A DNA stretch of 64,000 bases, taken from Caprella mutica. Lineage: Eukaryota; Arthropoda; Malacostraca; Amphipoda; Caprellidae. The stretch is from the NCBI GenBank assembly GCA_947561585.1, contig CANNZV010000516.1, positions 186,001 to 250,000 on the forward strand. The letters run 5' to 3'. This document shows positions 26,401-38,400 of the stretch, one piece after another. The number at the start of each line of letters is the position of its first letter. Within the stretch, counting starts at the first letter, position 1. The notes below the pieces were generated by a model that saw only the letters and a program-made list of their open reading frames with translations, was not told the origin of the DNA and did no database searches. Made by a program: the position numbers and the translations under genes.

Positions 26401-29400
26401 ATTATTCAATGATCACTCTGCAAACTTTTCAAAGAAACTCTTCGATGGACAAAGAAAACTACCTACACAAACTCAAAACCAAAACACTATAACTAATAAA
26501 ATAAACAACTAACTTATCATCTCAAAGTTGGAATCGAAAACAACGAAAGACAAATTTGTCTCCCTAAGTTGCTCAATCTCAATTTGTTTGTTTTGGGTCA
26601 GAAGCCAGCGAGAAGAAACTATCATACAACCGTTGGTTGTAAATACCCTCTAAAATCTACCATGGGACTATGGTGGGAATATATCCTCTTATTTTACTAT
26701 AGTAGGTATAGCTTATTTTGGAAGATAAATGTGGTCGGATTGCTCATTTATGATTATAACAGATGATATCTATTATTCAATATTAAATTAACGGTCATTA
26801 CAAATATGTATTTCTCATTCAGGGACTATTGTTCATGAATATTGTGATATTATTTTTATCCATGAGTTTCATTATAGAATTTATAGATGGAACCATAACT
26901 AAACCATTTGGTCAGATGAAACAATAACTAAACCATTTGGTCAGGTGAAACCATAGCTAAACCATATTGTCATGCAAAACTCTTCTTGTCTCTCTTTTTT
27001 CTATTCTCTATTTTCATGTTTTTCTCTTTCTCTTGCAGTCGCCAGTCCCCCCGACAAGTCAGGTGGAGTCGCTGCCGCTGCTTCCCCTCGTGACGAAGGA
27101 CCCCTTCAGTACCCTGCATCAACAGGCAGCAAGAATGGCCAATTATCCAGTGAGTAAAACTGAAACTATCTTGCCAGTGAAATACTAGTAGCTAGGTTCC
27201 ATTATTTTAAAACCAAGCCAGTGAAATCATACGTCATCAACTGTGGACCAATCACAGCATGACTTAGTGTAATATTAGTTGCTAGGTTCGTTTATTATAA
27301 ACCCAAACTAAAAAGTCTTACGTCATCAACTGTGGACCAATCATAACATAGGTAAATGAAATAATAGTAGCTAGGTTTCATTATTCTAAACCAAGTCAGA
27401 TAAGTCATATGTAATCAACAGCATAGCTAAGCGAAATATTAGTTGTTTATATTCCATTATTCTAAGCCCAAGCCAAAGAAATCTTACGCCATCAACTATA
27501 GACCAATCACAGGATGGCTAAGCGAAATATTAGTTTACTATATCTCATTATTCTAAGCCAAATCAGGGAAGTATACGTCATCAACTGTGGACCAATCACA
27601 GCATGGCTAAGTTAAATATTAGTTGATTATATTTCATTATTCTAAGCCAAGTCAGGGAAGTATACGTAATCAAATGTGGACCAATCACAGTATAGCTAAG
27701 CGAAATATTAGTTGATTATATCTCCTTATTCTAAACCTAAGCCTGAGAAGTCATACGTCATCAACTGTGGACCAATCACAGTATAGCTAAGCGAAATATT
27801 AGTTGATTATATCTCCTTATTCTAAACCTAAGCCAGAGAAGTCATACGTCATCAACTGTGGACCAATCACAGTATAGCTAAGCGAAATATTAGTTGATTA
27901 TATCTCCTTATTCTAAACCTAAGCCTGAGAAGTCATACGTCATCAACTGTGGACCAATCACAGTATAGCTAAGCGAAATATTAGTTGATTATATCTCTAT
28001 ATTCTAAGCCTAAGCCAGAGAAGTCATACGTCATCAACTGTGGACCAATCACAGCATAGCTAAGCGAAATATTAGTTGATTATATCTCTATATTCTAAGC
28101 CTACGTAAGTGTAACGAGTTGACTCTGACAAAGCATATACAGAGTTGACAGAACTCGCTAGTAGCTTTTATTACCTTTCTTAGAAAAAAAGACTTTAGTA
28201 AAGTAATTTTGCCTGAACCTACGATTTAAGCAACTACATAGTTATCTCACTTATGACTATAACATTTAAATTAAATTATACCATCGCATAATTTTCTATT
28301 CTGCAAATAATATCACTAATGGAGAAAATTTAAAAATATACATATTGAAAATATATATGAAAGCTTCTAATAACGGCTGAAATCGTACTTTAAGTTTGTA
28401 TTTAACCACCCCTTAAAATTATCTATTGTAATACATGAATATGAGATCTTAAGATGACGCAGATGTACACTTTCTCATGAGATTAAAGGATGCATTTTCG
28501 TCCCCTTTATGTCGGTTTATTTTTCCTCAAATTATGTTTGGGCAAACTGCTTTACTTGGACTTATTGTTCTTTCCGTTGCCTCTGTTTAAAATATAATGC
28601 ATTGAAATAATGTACTTTTATTCAATTATATAATGAATTTTCATTCAGTTATTTTCATTTACGCCAATAGCATTTATTTATACAATGTTAATTTTCTAAT
28701 TACTTTCATTCTTATCAATTGATTTACTATATAGAGTTCCATTTGTTCACTATATAGTGAGGCTACATCCTAATTTTATTCACTATAGAGGAGTTCTACT
28801 GTACCTATTGTTGATGTTTCTGACATCTTTACAATTCTAATCGAATCAATAGGATATTTTCTAAAAATTTCAACATTTCTCCCTAGAACAAGGCTCCCTG
28901 ACCATCCTTCGTCGGTCTAGCAGTCGCAGTCTGGGTCGCACCTCTCGAATATCCGCTGCGGGAACTCCCGAAGAAGCACCGGAAACAGTACAGGACCTGG
29001 AAGCTGACCCGGAAAACCCGGAAGCTGTGGAAAAAGCCGTTGCTAGGTGGGTTGGAGTTATAAGAGGTTATATAATACTACAGATATTATGTTCTGTAAA
29101 TATCTAATACAATTCTAATAATGAATAGATTGCATTGAAGATGGCATTAACTTGATATATTATTATATTGATGGATGTAGCATAAACCTACCTAATTCTC
29201 CGGAATAAATTCGGGTTCGGAATCCAAAATAAGGTTCGCGTACACACCTCTTTGTTTTAGAAGGATTGGGAATTAAATGTCTATTATAATCAGCACAATT
29301 CTTCTTTCTATGATTCGCATTGAAAATAATTTGGAGAATGACTGAAAGTATTGAAGAAATATATTCCATTTAAAATAAGCATTTAATTCAAAATACCCTT

Positions 29401-32400
29401 CATAAATTCTTCAATAATATAGATTTAGTTGTAAAAGAATAACTGTTACCTCAGTAAAGTTTTCACATTTAATTAATTCCCTGGGGTACCTATATACCCT
29501 TGTTCCTTAATATGAGCTAGAAGTCTCCGTACAAAAGATTATTCCATCCTATTAGCAACTTCTGAAATGAACTCAAGATTTTCTCGATAGGCTAAATTTG
29601 TAGGCCGGTAAAATCTTTGGCGAGTTTGAGGGCTTAGGTAAAGATAGTCGATGATACTGAGGAGAGTTCGGAAACTTTTAACAAGCAACTCCAACTTTGC
29701 TTCCACTCTGAAATTAAGTCGAATATTTCTAATTTTCAATAGCTTTCAATTAGTGAAATAGTAATCAGTAAATGTAATTAATTAATAATCATTTCTTTAG
29801 TTTTTGATCATTCTTCTAAGTACAAAATTGTAAATTTAAATACTTTTTTAGGGTAAGTTCGTAATTATCGGTCAGTTCCACATTTTCGGACACGTAAGAA
29901 AAAAACGATATAATAATAAATATTTCATTCTTATTTTAATTGGTATCAATCATACCTGTAGGTATCATTGATACCAATTAAAATAATTATTAAATAATTA
30001 TTATTATATCGGTTTTTCTTACGTGTCCGGAAATGTGGAACTGACCGATAATTAAATACTTTTCTAATAAGATAAATACCAAATTTCTAGAAAACTGTTT
30101 AAACATGAAAATTGAAACTCTTCAATCGAATTAAAAGTTATCTGATTTTGAGTGAAGAGCTTACAGATTTAGAGCAATAATAATAAAGACTATAATATAG
30201 AAACTCGATTTACATGTCCATTCATTTCCCCATTCATTCCCCCTTCACTCACCACCAATCTAACCCCCCAATCTCCTCGTTTCCCCCCAGGTTAAAAAGT
30301 CTCCTCCGCCGACTCCGACAAGGCGATGCCCCAACTGTTTTATTTCAGCAGGACCTCCAGTACGCCATTGAGGTACTGGAGAACTGCTATCTGGAGGATA
30401 TAAGGTAAGAAAAGCCCCCTAAAGCCCCCCCTTAACCCCCCTCAATATCGTCTTCAACCCCACCCCCCTCTCTCTCTCTCTTCCCATCGAATTTTGATTT
30501 CGCTTGCTTTAATTGTTCAGAATTTGGAAATTTCTCAGGTAAAAGTGGCCGGTGAAATGTTTAGTGTGCTATCTGCAGGAAAAGGCTTCCTCTCTAAATT
30601 GTACACTGAAAAGTCAAATTGTTTTTCAATGCTATTATACGTTAGTGTTAAGTCGGACACTCGCAGTATTTGGACAGTGGGTGTTAGCGTAAGTCATGGT
30701 AAGTCAATCAGAATTTTCTAAAGGTCGGATTGGTTCGTGACATACGTTAACATCCACTCCCAGAGAACTGCGAGAGTGTAAATAGCGCGACTATACAGTT
30801 CTTGATAAGCTGACAGATAGCAGACTAATGATTTAGCCACAGTTGAGATAGAGAATACTCTCTAGTTGCCAAACTATATCAAGAAAGTACATTCAATGTT
30901 GGTTCGTTACAGGCCATTTATGACGCGTTAGGTGAAGGAGGATCTCAGCCACAAAACATGAAAAAGAAGATTTTCATGAGAAATAAAAAGTAAAAGTTAC
31001 TCGTGTATATAAATTATAACTCTGACTATTTTCTTTGTTCCATCAGTATTACACACAGAGATATGTGAAAGTACCCTAATCGTCCGTTACATCCCAGTAA
31101 ACCACTAAAATTTATCTAGAAAATGTGATTTAGGCCTAAAATATATGAGACGCTTTTGATCACGCGTGCAAAAGCGTGGCCTAATATAGACGGGACGTTT
31201 TTTTAACGTGAGTTAAATATAATATATGGCAACGCCCGACAAATGCACGTTTCAAAAAAACTGAAACGCGCGTTGGATGGGTGCTTGAGACTAAACGCGC
31301 GTTTAAGTGTGTACACATCTATTGAACTTATAGTAACTCGAAACGCGCGTTAAAAAACGCCCCTTTGAACGGCCGACTTCCTCCACCGAACGCGTCATAC
31401 ATCTCACAGCACTTTTCTGTTGTTAAAATTCGTGATTTAAATTATTTATGAGAACTTTTAACCAGTTAGTAGATGAGATAAAGTGACAAACTTCTCCAAT
31501 GCACTTCTGTCATTTATAAATATTTTCTACCCTAAACATAAACATTCATTTGTGACGTCATGTGACCCTGTGAAAACATAGACATTTTTTAGTTTATTTC
31601 AAAACTTTCCTCCATTTTATTTTCATTTGTGTGGTCTTATATCAAATTTTTATTTACATTTTAGATAGGGTAAGTTCCAAGTTATCAGACGGTTCTACAT
31701 TGCCGATCATGAAAGAACGAGTATATTATTTAGCTGCCATTTTAATTCAATATAAATTGGTATCCATGATACTTGCAGGTATCATGGATACCTATCGAAA
31801 TAACGAGTTTAAGAATTATTATTTTAGTATTATATATGAACGAAAATGTGAAATCGACCGATAACTCAGAACTAACCCAAAATACATAATGTATTTTCAT
31901 ATGTAGATTTACATATTTTCAGGAATTGTACATTAAAATAAAATTTAATCGGTAATTAATTATTTACCCTCTTGATGGTTATTTTCTAATACTATAACGT
32001 TTTCTCTTATTATATTCATCTAAAAAAATTAAATAAAAACTCTAACATACAATTTAACGTCTTATGCATTGGGAAGGACAGAAAATGTACACAAAATCAA
32101 TTGAATTTTAATGATATCTATCGATAAATAGTGTTTTTAAAATTGTGAATATCCTACATAAATAAAAAAAAACTGTGAACACTGTGTTCCATCATAAGCG
32201 TCTTTTTTTGAATTGCGTATTGGGAGAATTTAAAATACTTCAAATCGAATTATGTATGCGCCATTTTATTCAGGAGTGGATTTTAATCACCCAATGAAAA
32301 TTCGCATTGATTTTCAACATCTTCAACCAGAAAAATGTTTTCTGACCTGGAGAATAAAAAAATCGTCCTTTTGTTTCTGAGGGCGGTGGAAGGGCGGTTA

Positions 32401-35400
32401 AATCTCGTCACCTAAAAAATTTCACAAGATTTCGTCTTTTTAATAAGACTGGTGGTTCAATCAACAAGAAAAAGCAAATGATAAACAAAACTAAAAAGAG
32501 CAGAAACAGTGATTCAGAGGTGATTAGTTTCATTGAAGAAACTCCCAGTTGCTCGTACAGAAAAGCTTCTCAGCAGATTTCACCCTCAAAAACCACGTTC
32601 GTCAGACATGAACTTCACTTCCGTTTTTCATCATTAACTGATATCCACAAAGCACAGATGAGGCAGTTTAGTCGGTGGATTCTGAAGCAACCATCAAACA
32701 TTATCGATAGAATCGTTTGGACTCACGAGAAGTTATTTTGTCTCCATCAAAAACCACATCGATAAAACCACCAAGTGTGGACAAATGAAAAACCTCGAAA
32801 TATCTGGGAAACAAATGATAGGTACGGTTTTAAGGTTATGGTCTTCGTTGTCATTATCAATGGAATGGTTCCAATCGTTCATGCATTCCTTGAGATGATG
32901 GAAACTTGTCATCGCTTAATGGTGTTTCATACATCAAATTGTTCGATGACCTTATTTGGCCAAGGCTGCGCTATTCTGCAATTCGTTTTTCACTTTGGTG
33001 GATGCAAGATGGCGCCCCACCACATTGCACGAATTCAGCTCTAGAATCTCTCAATGAAAAGTTTCAAGATAGAGTTACTAGAAGAAGAATGGAAAATCCT
33101 TGCCCAGCACAGAGTCCAGATCTCGACTTTTTGGACTTTCACTTATGGGCAGCTGCACGAACTCGAGTTTATAGGGAAAAGGCAGAACGGTGAGAATTCA
33201 TTGGGGCTCTTATACAATGTGTTCAAAGCTTATCTGAAATATATAACCAGGAGACTCTCAAGAAGGTTTGCAAGAATGTTCTGAAGCATTTGACGTTCTG
33301 TCTTCTGACTGGAGCAGGTCATTTTCAACCACTTTTGTAAGGCCTCAGGAAATGTGCTTCATACGATGTAGGTCAATAATTGTTTATCAATCATACAATT
33401 TCATTCTTTTGCTTTAAAGTGGTGTATCTATAGTGAAAATTGACGCATTTTAAGGACTTTTAATTTGCAATTTAAAGATGACGTTTCTGATGGAACACAG
33501 TGTATATCACTTCAAAAGAAATACATTGCAATGGGCTCTGACGTCACTACAATCAAAAATAACGTAAATATTTAGTTAAGAAGAATATGAATTCTGAGGT
33601 GAATCTGGGATCTTTCCCATTTGATGACCCCCACTAAATTTAAGTGAAATTACTTTTTTTGTATTTATCTTCGTCAATAGAATCCGAAAATCATAACCGT
33701 TTTTTTTTTGTAGAAACTAATAGTTTTAGAGAAGTTATTAAAGTTATTTGTTTATGTATTACTGGAGGATTGAGAACTTCGAAAAAACTCATGTTTTCAT
33801 TGAAATTACTCAAACATTATAGATTTTTTACATGAAACTGTAATGTAGTTTGTTGCACTGCACACTTCATGATTTGATTAATTAATGACCTGGCAATGGG
33901 CCCGGGGGCCGGCACGCCCCCCTAAACACATATATCGAATATTCTGTTCCCATAATATTTTCCATTTATTACTTCAATACTGATATATGTGTAATGGGTG
34001 GCCAGGTCATTAACCAATCATGAACTGTGCAGTACAACAAACTAGTGCATACAACAAACTACATTCTCAATCCTTCAGTAATACATAGGAAATAAATAAC
34101 TTTAAACTTTCATATCTCAAAAAAGTATTAGTTTCTACAAGAAACGGTTATGATTTTCGGATTCTATGGACAAAAGTAAATAAAAAAATATAATTTAAAT
34201 TAAATTTAGTGGGGTCATGAAATGGGAAAGATCCTAAATCTGAATATCAATATTCTTCTTTATAAATTCCCATCATTTCAATCTACAATATATTTCAATT
34301 TCACTAAATATTTTAGAATAAACTGAACCGCAAATTAAAGTAAACATTCGGGACACATTTTTCCTTTACAATTCATTTAACTCTATTAAAGTTTCCAGAT
34401 TTAAATGATATATAGGTTAAGTTTCGAGTTATGGGAAGCCAATTTTATTTAATTCTTTTTTCTTTCATGATCGAATATTTTGAGCCTCAGAATATATTGA
34501 GACTCAGAATTTGCCCTGACAATAAAAAAATTATTTCAAGTTGTTTAAGATATCAAATCATCTGATAGAACTGCACGAGTTGAAGATTGAATCTATAGCG
34601 TGACCTCAAATGTTTCTGCTCAGTTATCTATTGCTTTATTGTCTATTGCTCTATTTCCCTTTAGTCATTCAAAGGTTTAAAAAATCCATACTTTGATTGT
34701 AAAACAGATAATGGATAATCAAAACAATAGAGTAAAAGATGGAATATGACGTCACGTTCCAAAAAATTCCCTGAATATTAATCTAATTAAAGGGCAAGTA
34801 AGATAAATTATCTGTGTAACATTTTTAGATTGTTCAGTTGTCATATTGAGTAATTTAAATGGTCTGTCTGCTAAATGTTAGATAGACCACTTACCAAATT
34901 TCATGTACTATACTTATATGATTTACAGAAAACAAATAATTACGCCAACATCAAGGACAGTTATAAACATTGATTATGATGTGAATAAAAATATTTTATA
35001 AATAAAAAAATCATAAAACTTTTATATGTTCACTTTAATTTGCCATTTCTTTTATTCCAAAATGTTTTTGCTAGTTTCCATAGTTAAAATCAGTTTTCCG
35101 CAGTTTCGTTGACGTCATAGTTTTACTATGTGAACTAATTTTTGCTCTGTGAACCAACCTAATTATGTTGAACATTTCAATTGTTTTATTTAGCAAATAT
35201 ATAAATTGATATTTTTCCCATTAATTTTTCGTGTGTCCTTTACTAGGTTTCACCTGTGACCATTTAGCACGTTTTAGTCCCCACCACGTGTGTTTCATCA
35301 CTGTGATCGTGTGTACACATTTTTGTCTAAAATCTTTGTGTATCATTTTAGCGAGAAAAAAATCTCCTAGAATCTGATATCTATTTCTTTTTGGCTAAAT

Positions 35401-38400
35401 TGACTCTTCAGATCTGGAGATCAATCAGACCAAGCCATAACCATCAGCTTAGGCTCTCCAACTTCACGAGGTAGTCGATCTTCTAGTTCATCCGGAGTGC
35501 GAACATCAAGGTCCTCGTTAATTTTGTACTCACCGTTTTTAACTGTTTCATTGCTATGTCCTCCATTAGAATTGTTGTCTTACCACAAATACCCCCCCCC
35601 CCTCTCCCCCCTCTAACCAAAATCCCCCACCGGTACTTCATCTTCCAAACTGTTGTAACCTGGTCCACGTCTACATGTACTATAACTGTGTCCGTAGATA
35701 ATAATGGTTGATATTATAGAAGTACTATTCATTTGACCTTCTCTTCTCTTTGTAAATTATACTTACTGAATATGTATCACACTTAAATGCATCGTAATGT
35801 AGATTTGCATTAATTAAATCTATTCCCGCTGTTAGTTGGTAGAATCTTTTTTCTCTTTATTGGTATATGTAAAGATCACTCAATTTCTTTGCACTCTATA
35901 CATTTCTCTGTGTACTTTTCTTCAGTGTCAGCTACTAATACTGTACATTAATCCGTCACCTATCTATCCTAATAACGTTAACAGAGTATTGAAGCTTGCT
36001 GTAGTTTCACGTAGGGTGTGGTGCGTATATTGCGCCAGTTTAATTTCAAAATAAAGAATAATTATAACCTCAAATAGGATATTCCCATCTCTTTATTGTA
36101 TTTCAATTATTAAATAAGAGAGACAATGCGGCATATATAAGTTTGTGAATATAATTGTGCCAAATTATAACTCAATTATGCCGCAATATACTCACTCTAC
36201 CCTACTGGAATGTAATAATTACTATTTAGTTTCTTTAGCACATTTAAAATTTATACTTCAAAATGCTTTTCGAATAGAGTACCTACAAATTCCTCCACAG
36301 TATAATTATAAATAATAAAGGGTAATTTGACCATATTACTTTCTATTTGCAAGGTAGGTTTCAACCCCTAGTTTCAAAAACCAAGTGACATCACATAAAC
36401 TGAGGTTTGAATCGCAAAGTAAAAAAATAAACTCTAATAGTTGAACTTTAATAATTAGTATTACTGTTACATTTCCAAATGCAGCTAAACTTATACCTTG
36501 ATGTTACTGACGTCACAGTAAAAGGATTAAAATTAGTAATTGGTCTAGGATTGTGACAATACGCTTTATAAATCATAGATCTTAAGAACATCATAGACGA
36601 AACGAAATGGTATCGAACACTATATACCGCTTGTTTAAACGATTCAATACTCTTTAATTCATTTCGTCTATAATATTTTCAGGATATATGATTTTAAAAG
36701 CCTATTGTCACTAGATGTACTTGCCTTAGTTCGTTAATTTTCATTTATCTTCGTACCAACTGACAATGAAAGTATGGTGATGAAGAAAAACTTTGTTTGA
36801 AACATTATTCATTTACTCAAAAATCTTAGAGAATGACAAACTGTGTTAATTTTTTCATCGGGAGAATGTTTCAAATTAAAGAGATATAATATATTGTAAT
36901 TCAACAAATGCATCTAGAACTATAAATACAGTTTAAAGTATTAAAGGAAGGAAGAATCACAAATCCAAATTACACCAGTTTTGAGATTTGTAGACCCCAC
37001 CATTTCCTTAATTTTGGGGAGACTCAAAATCGGTTAATGACGATTAAATTATTCTAATTATAGCACCAAATTAACACAAATCACTCTAGTTAATAATAAA
37101 TTAACACTTCAATCACTTGGAACTAACCAAATATTTATGTTTGAAGTTGCCATGCACCAAATTTATCTGACTGATAATTAGCATTTCTCAGGATTTAAAA
37201 TTAGCATTTTGGCATATGGAACTAAAAAGAAAAGGTATCATTGTCTTCTCAACAAACTAAATTGTGAATGAATTGCTCTTGAATTAATTAAAAAGAAAGT
37301 GTTTGGAAAAGATGGAAGTGAATAATTCTTTCTATGACGTCAAGAAAAAGGGACAGATTTTCCTTTGGATTCTTAGTAAGATGAAATGGAGACACTGTGA
37401 GTTTTTTCATTGGGTTTATGGATGTCAATCCTATAAATATCATCCATAGTGATAATAATTATAGTTTTCAACTAATTTAAAGTTCTTGCTATCAATATAA
37501 ATACATGAGTATAATATAAAGTAAATATCAATTTAAAGGTTAATTCCTCCGTACAAGATATGGCAACACTATCTGTGACGTCATGATTCTAAATAATGGC
37601 AGCATGAAGTTATTCTACTTCTAACTAATCCAACCACTTTGTTACTCATTAATTTATTAAATTTCTCTATATCTAATAAAGAAACAAAGATAATTAGGGT
37701 AAGTTTCGAGCTATCGAACGGTTCTACGTTTTCGATCATGTAAGATTTTTTATTATTATATAACTGTTATTTTAATTAGTATCCATGATACCAATACGTA
37801 TCATGGATACCAATTAAAATAAAAGATGAATAATATTTCTTATATACTTCTTCTTACGTGATCGAAAACGTGAAACTGTCCAAATACTCGAAACTTACCC
37901 TAATCGAATTCACAATAGGAATACTTTTGGAGGCTTGAGGAAATGTTTTAGTTTTACTAATAAATTAATTAGAGCTTCTACTAATAAACTTTTAACATTT
38001 AACGTACTGAAATAAATAAAGGGAAACCTCCAGGTTGCCTTTATACTCCCTCCTTTCCTCCTCTCAAAGTAATTACGTTACAGGAGGCAGGCGGAGGAGG
38101 AGGATGAGCTGTCGGAGGTGGAGCCTGACGCCGTTCCACCAGAAGTGCGGGAGTGGCTTGCCTCCACCTTCACCAGACAGCTCTCTGGTGGAAGGAGAAA
38201 GAACGACGAGAAGCCAAAGTTCAGGTAACTATTTACTAATGGTGGACTTTTTTCAATTAAATTTAGTGCCCACAGAAAAATTATCCAAATGTTCCATCTG
38301 CATTCACACCAACTAAACTTTTTTTATTATGAAGGACTTTTTTAATAGGTTATTATAGAAGCAATAGTTTTTTCAATAGGATAAATTAGAAGCAATAGTT

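Larger units (their letters stand above)
8455..27038. other. PDE1 intron 1 (18.6 kb, minisatellite-rich)
   Basis: Roughly half of this intron is tandem arrays (32, 23, 20, 38, 43, 44, 23, 23, 32 and 43-bp units), with interspersed foldback elements. Between arrays it is AT-rich and I recognise no nested gene or RNA. Array-free stretches over 300 bp are 8455-9320, 11633-12109, 13171-13482, 13884-14416, 14715-15224, 15623-16484, 17361-18050, 18367-19144, 20200-20715, 20998-21969 and 23895-25939. The last two contain only AT-rich unassigned sequence. Confidence 0.7.
30405..38083. other. PDE1 intron 4 (7.7 kb)
   Basis: Holds a C-rich/CT tract right after the donor (30412-30485), MITE family C, a CpG-rich patch (31135-31390), a family B MITE, a mariner relic, a large foldback (33581-34264), another foldback (36549-36713) and a second family B MITE. 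34265-36548 and 36714-37696 show nothing else except a short poly-C/CT tract at 35589-35615. Confidence 0.6.

Noticed and set aside
26309..26766. Two short open frames between arrays and PDE1 exon 2
   Set aside because: Low-complexity composition, no domain and no splice or start context.
27039..27149. Alternative frame through PDE1 exon 2 (SPVPPTSQVESLPLLPLV...)
   Set aside because: Open within the exon, but it disagrees with the exon 1 phase and meets a TGA at the start of exon 3.
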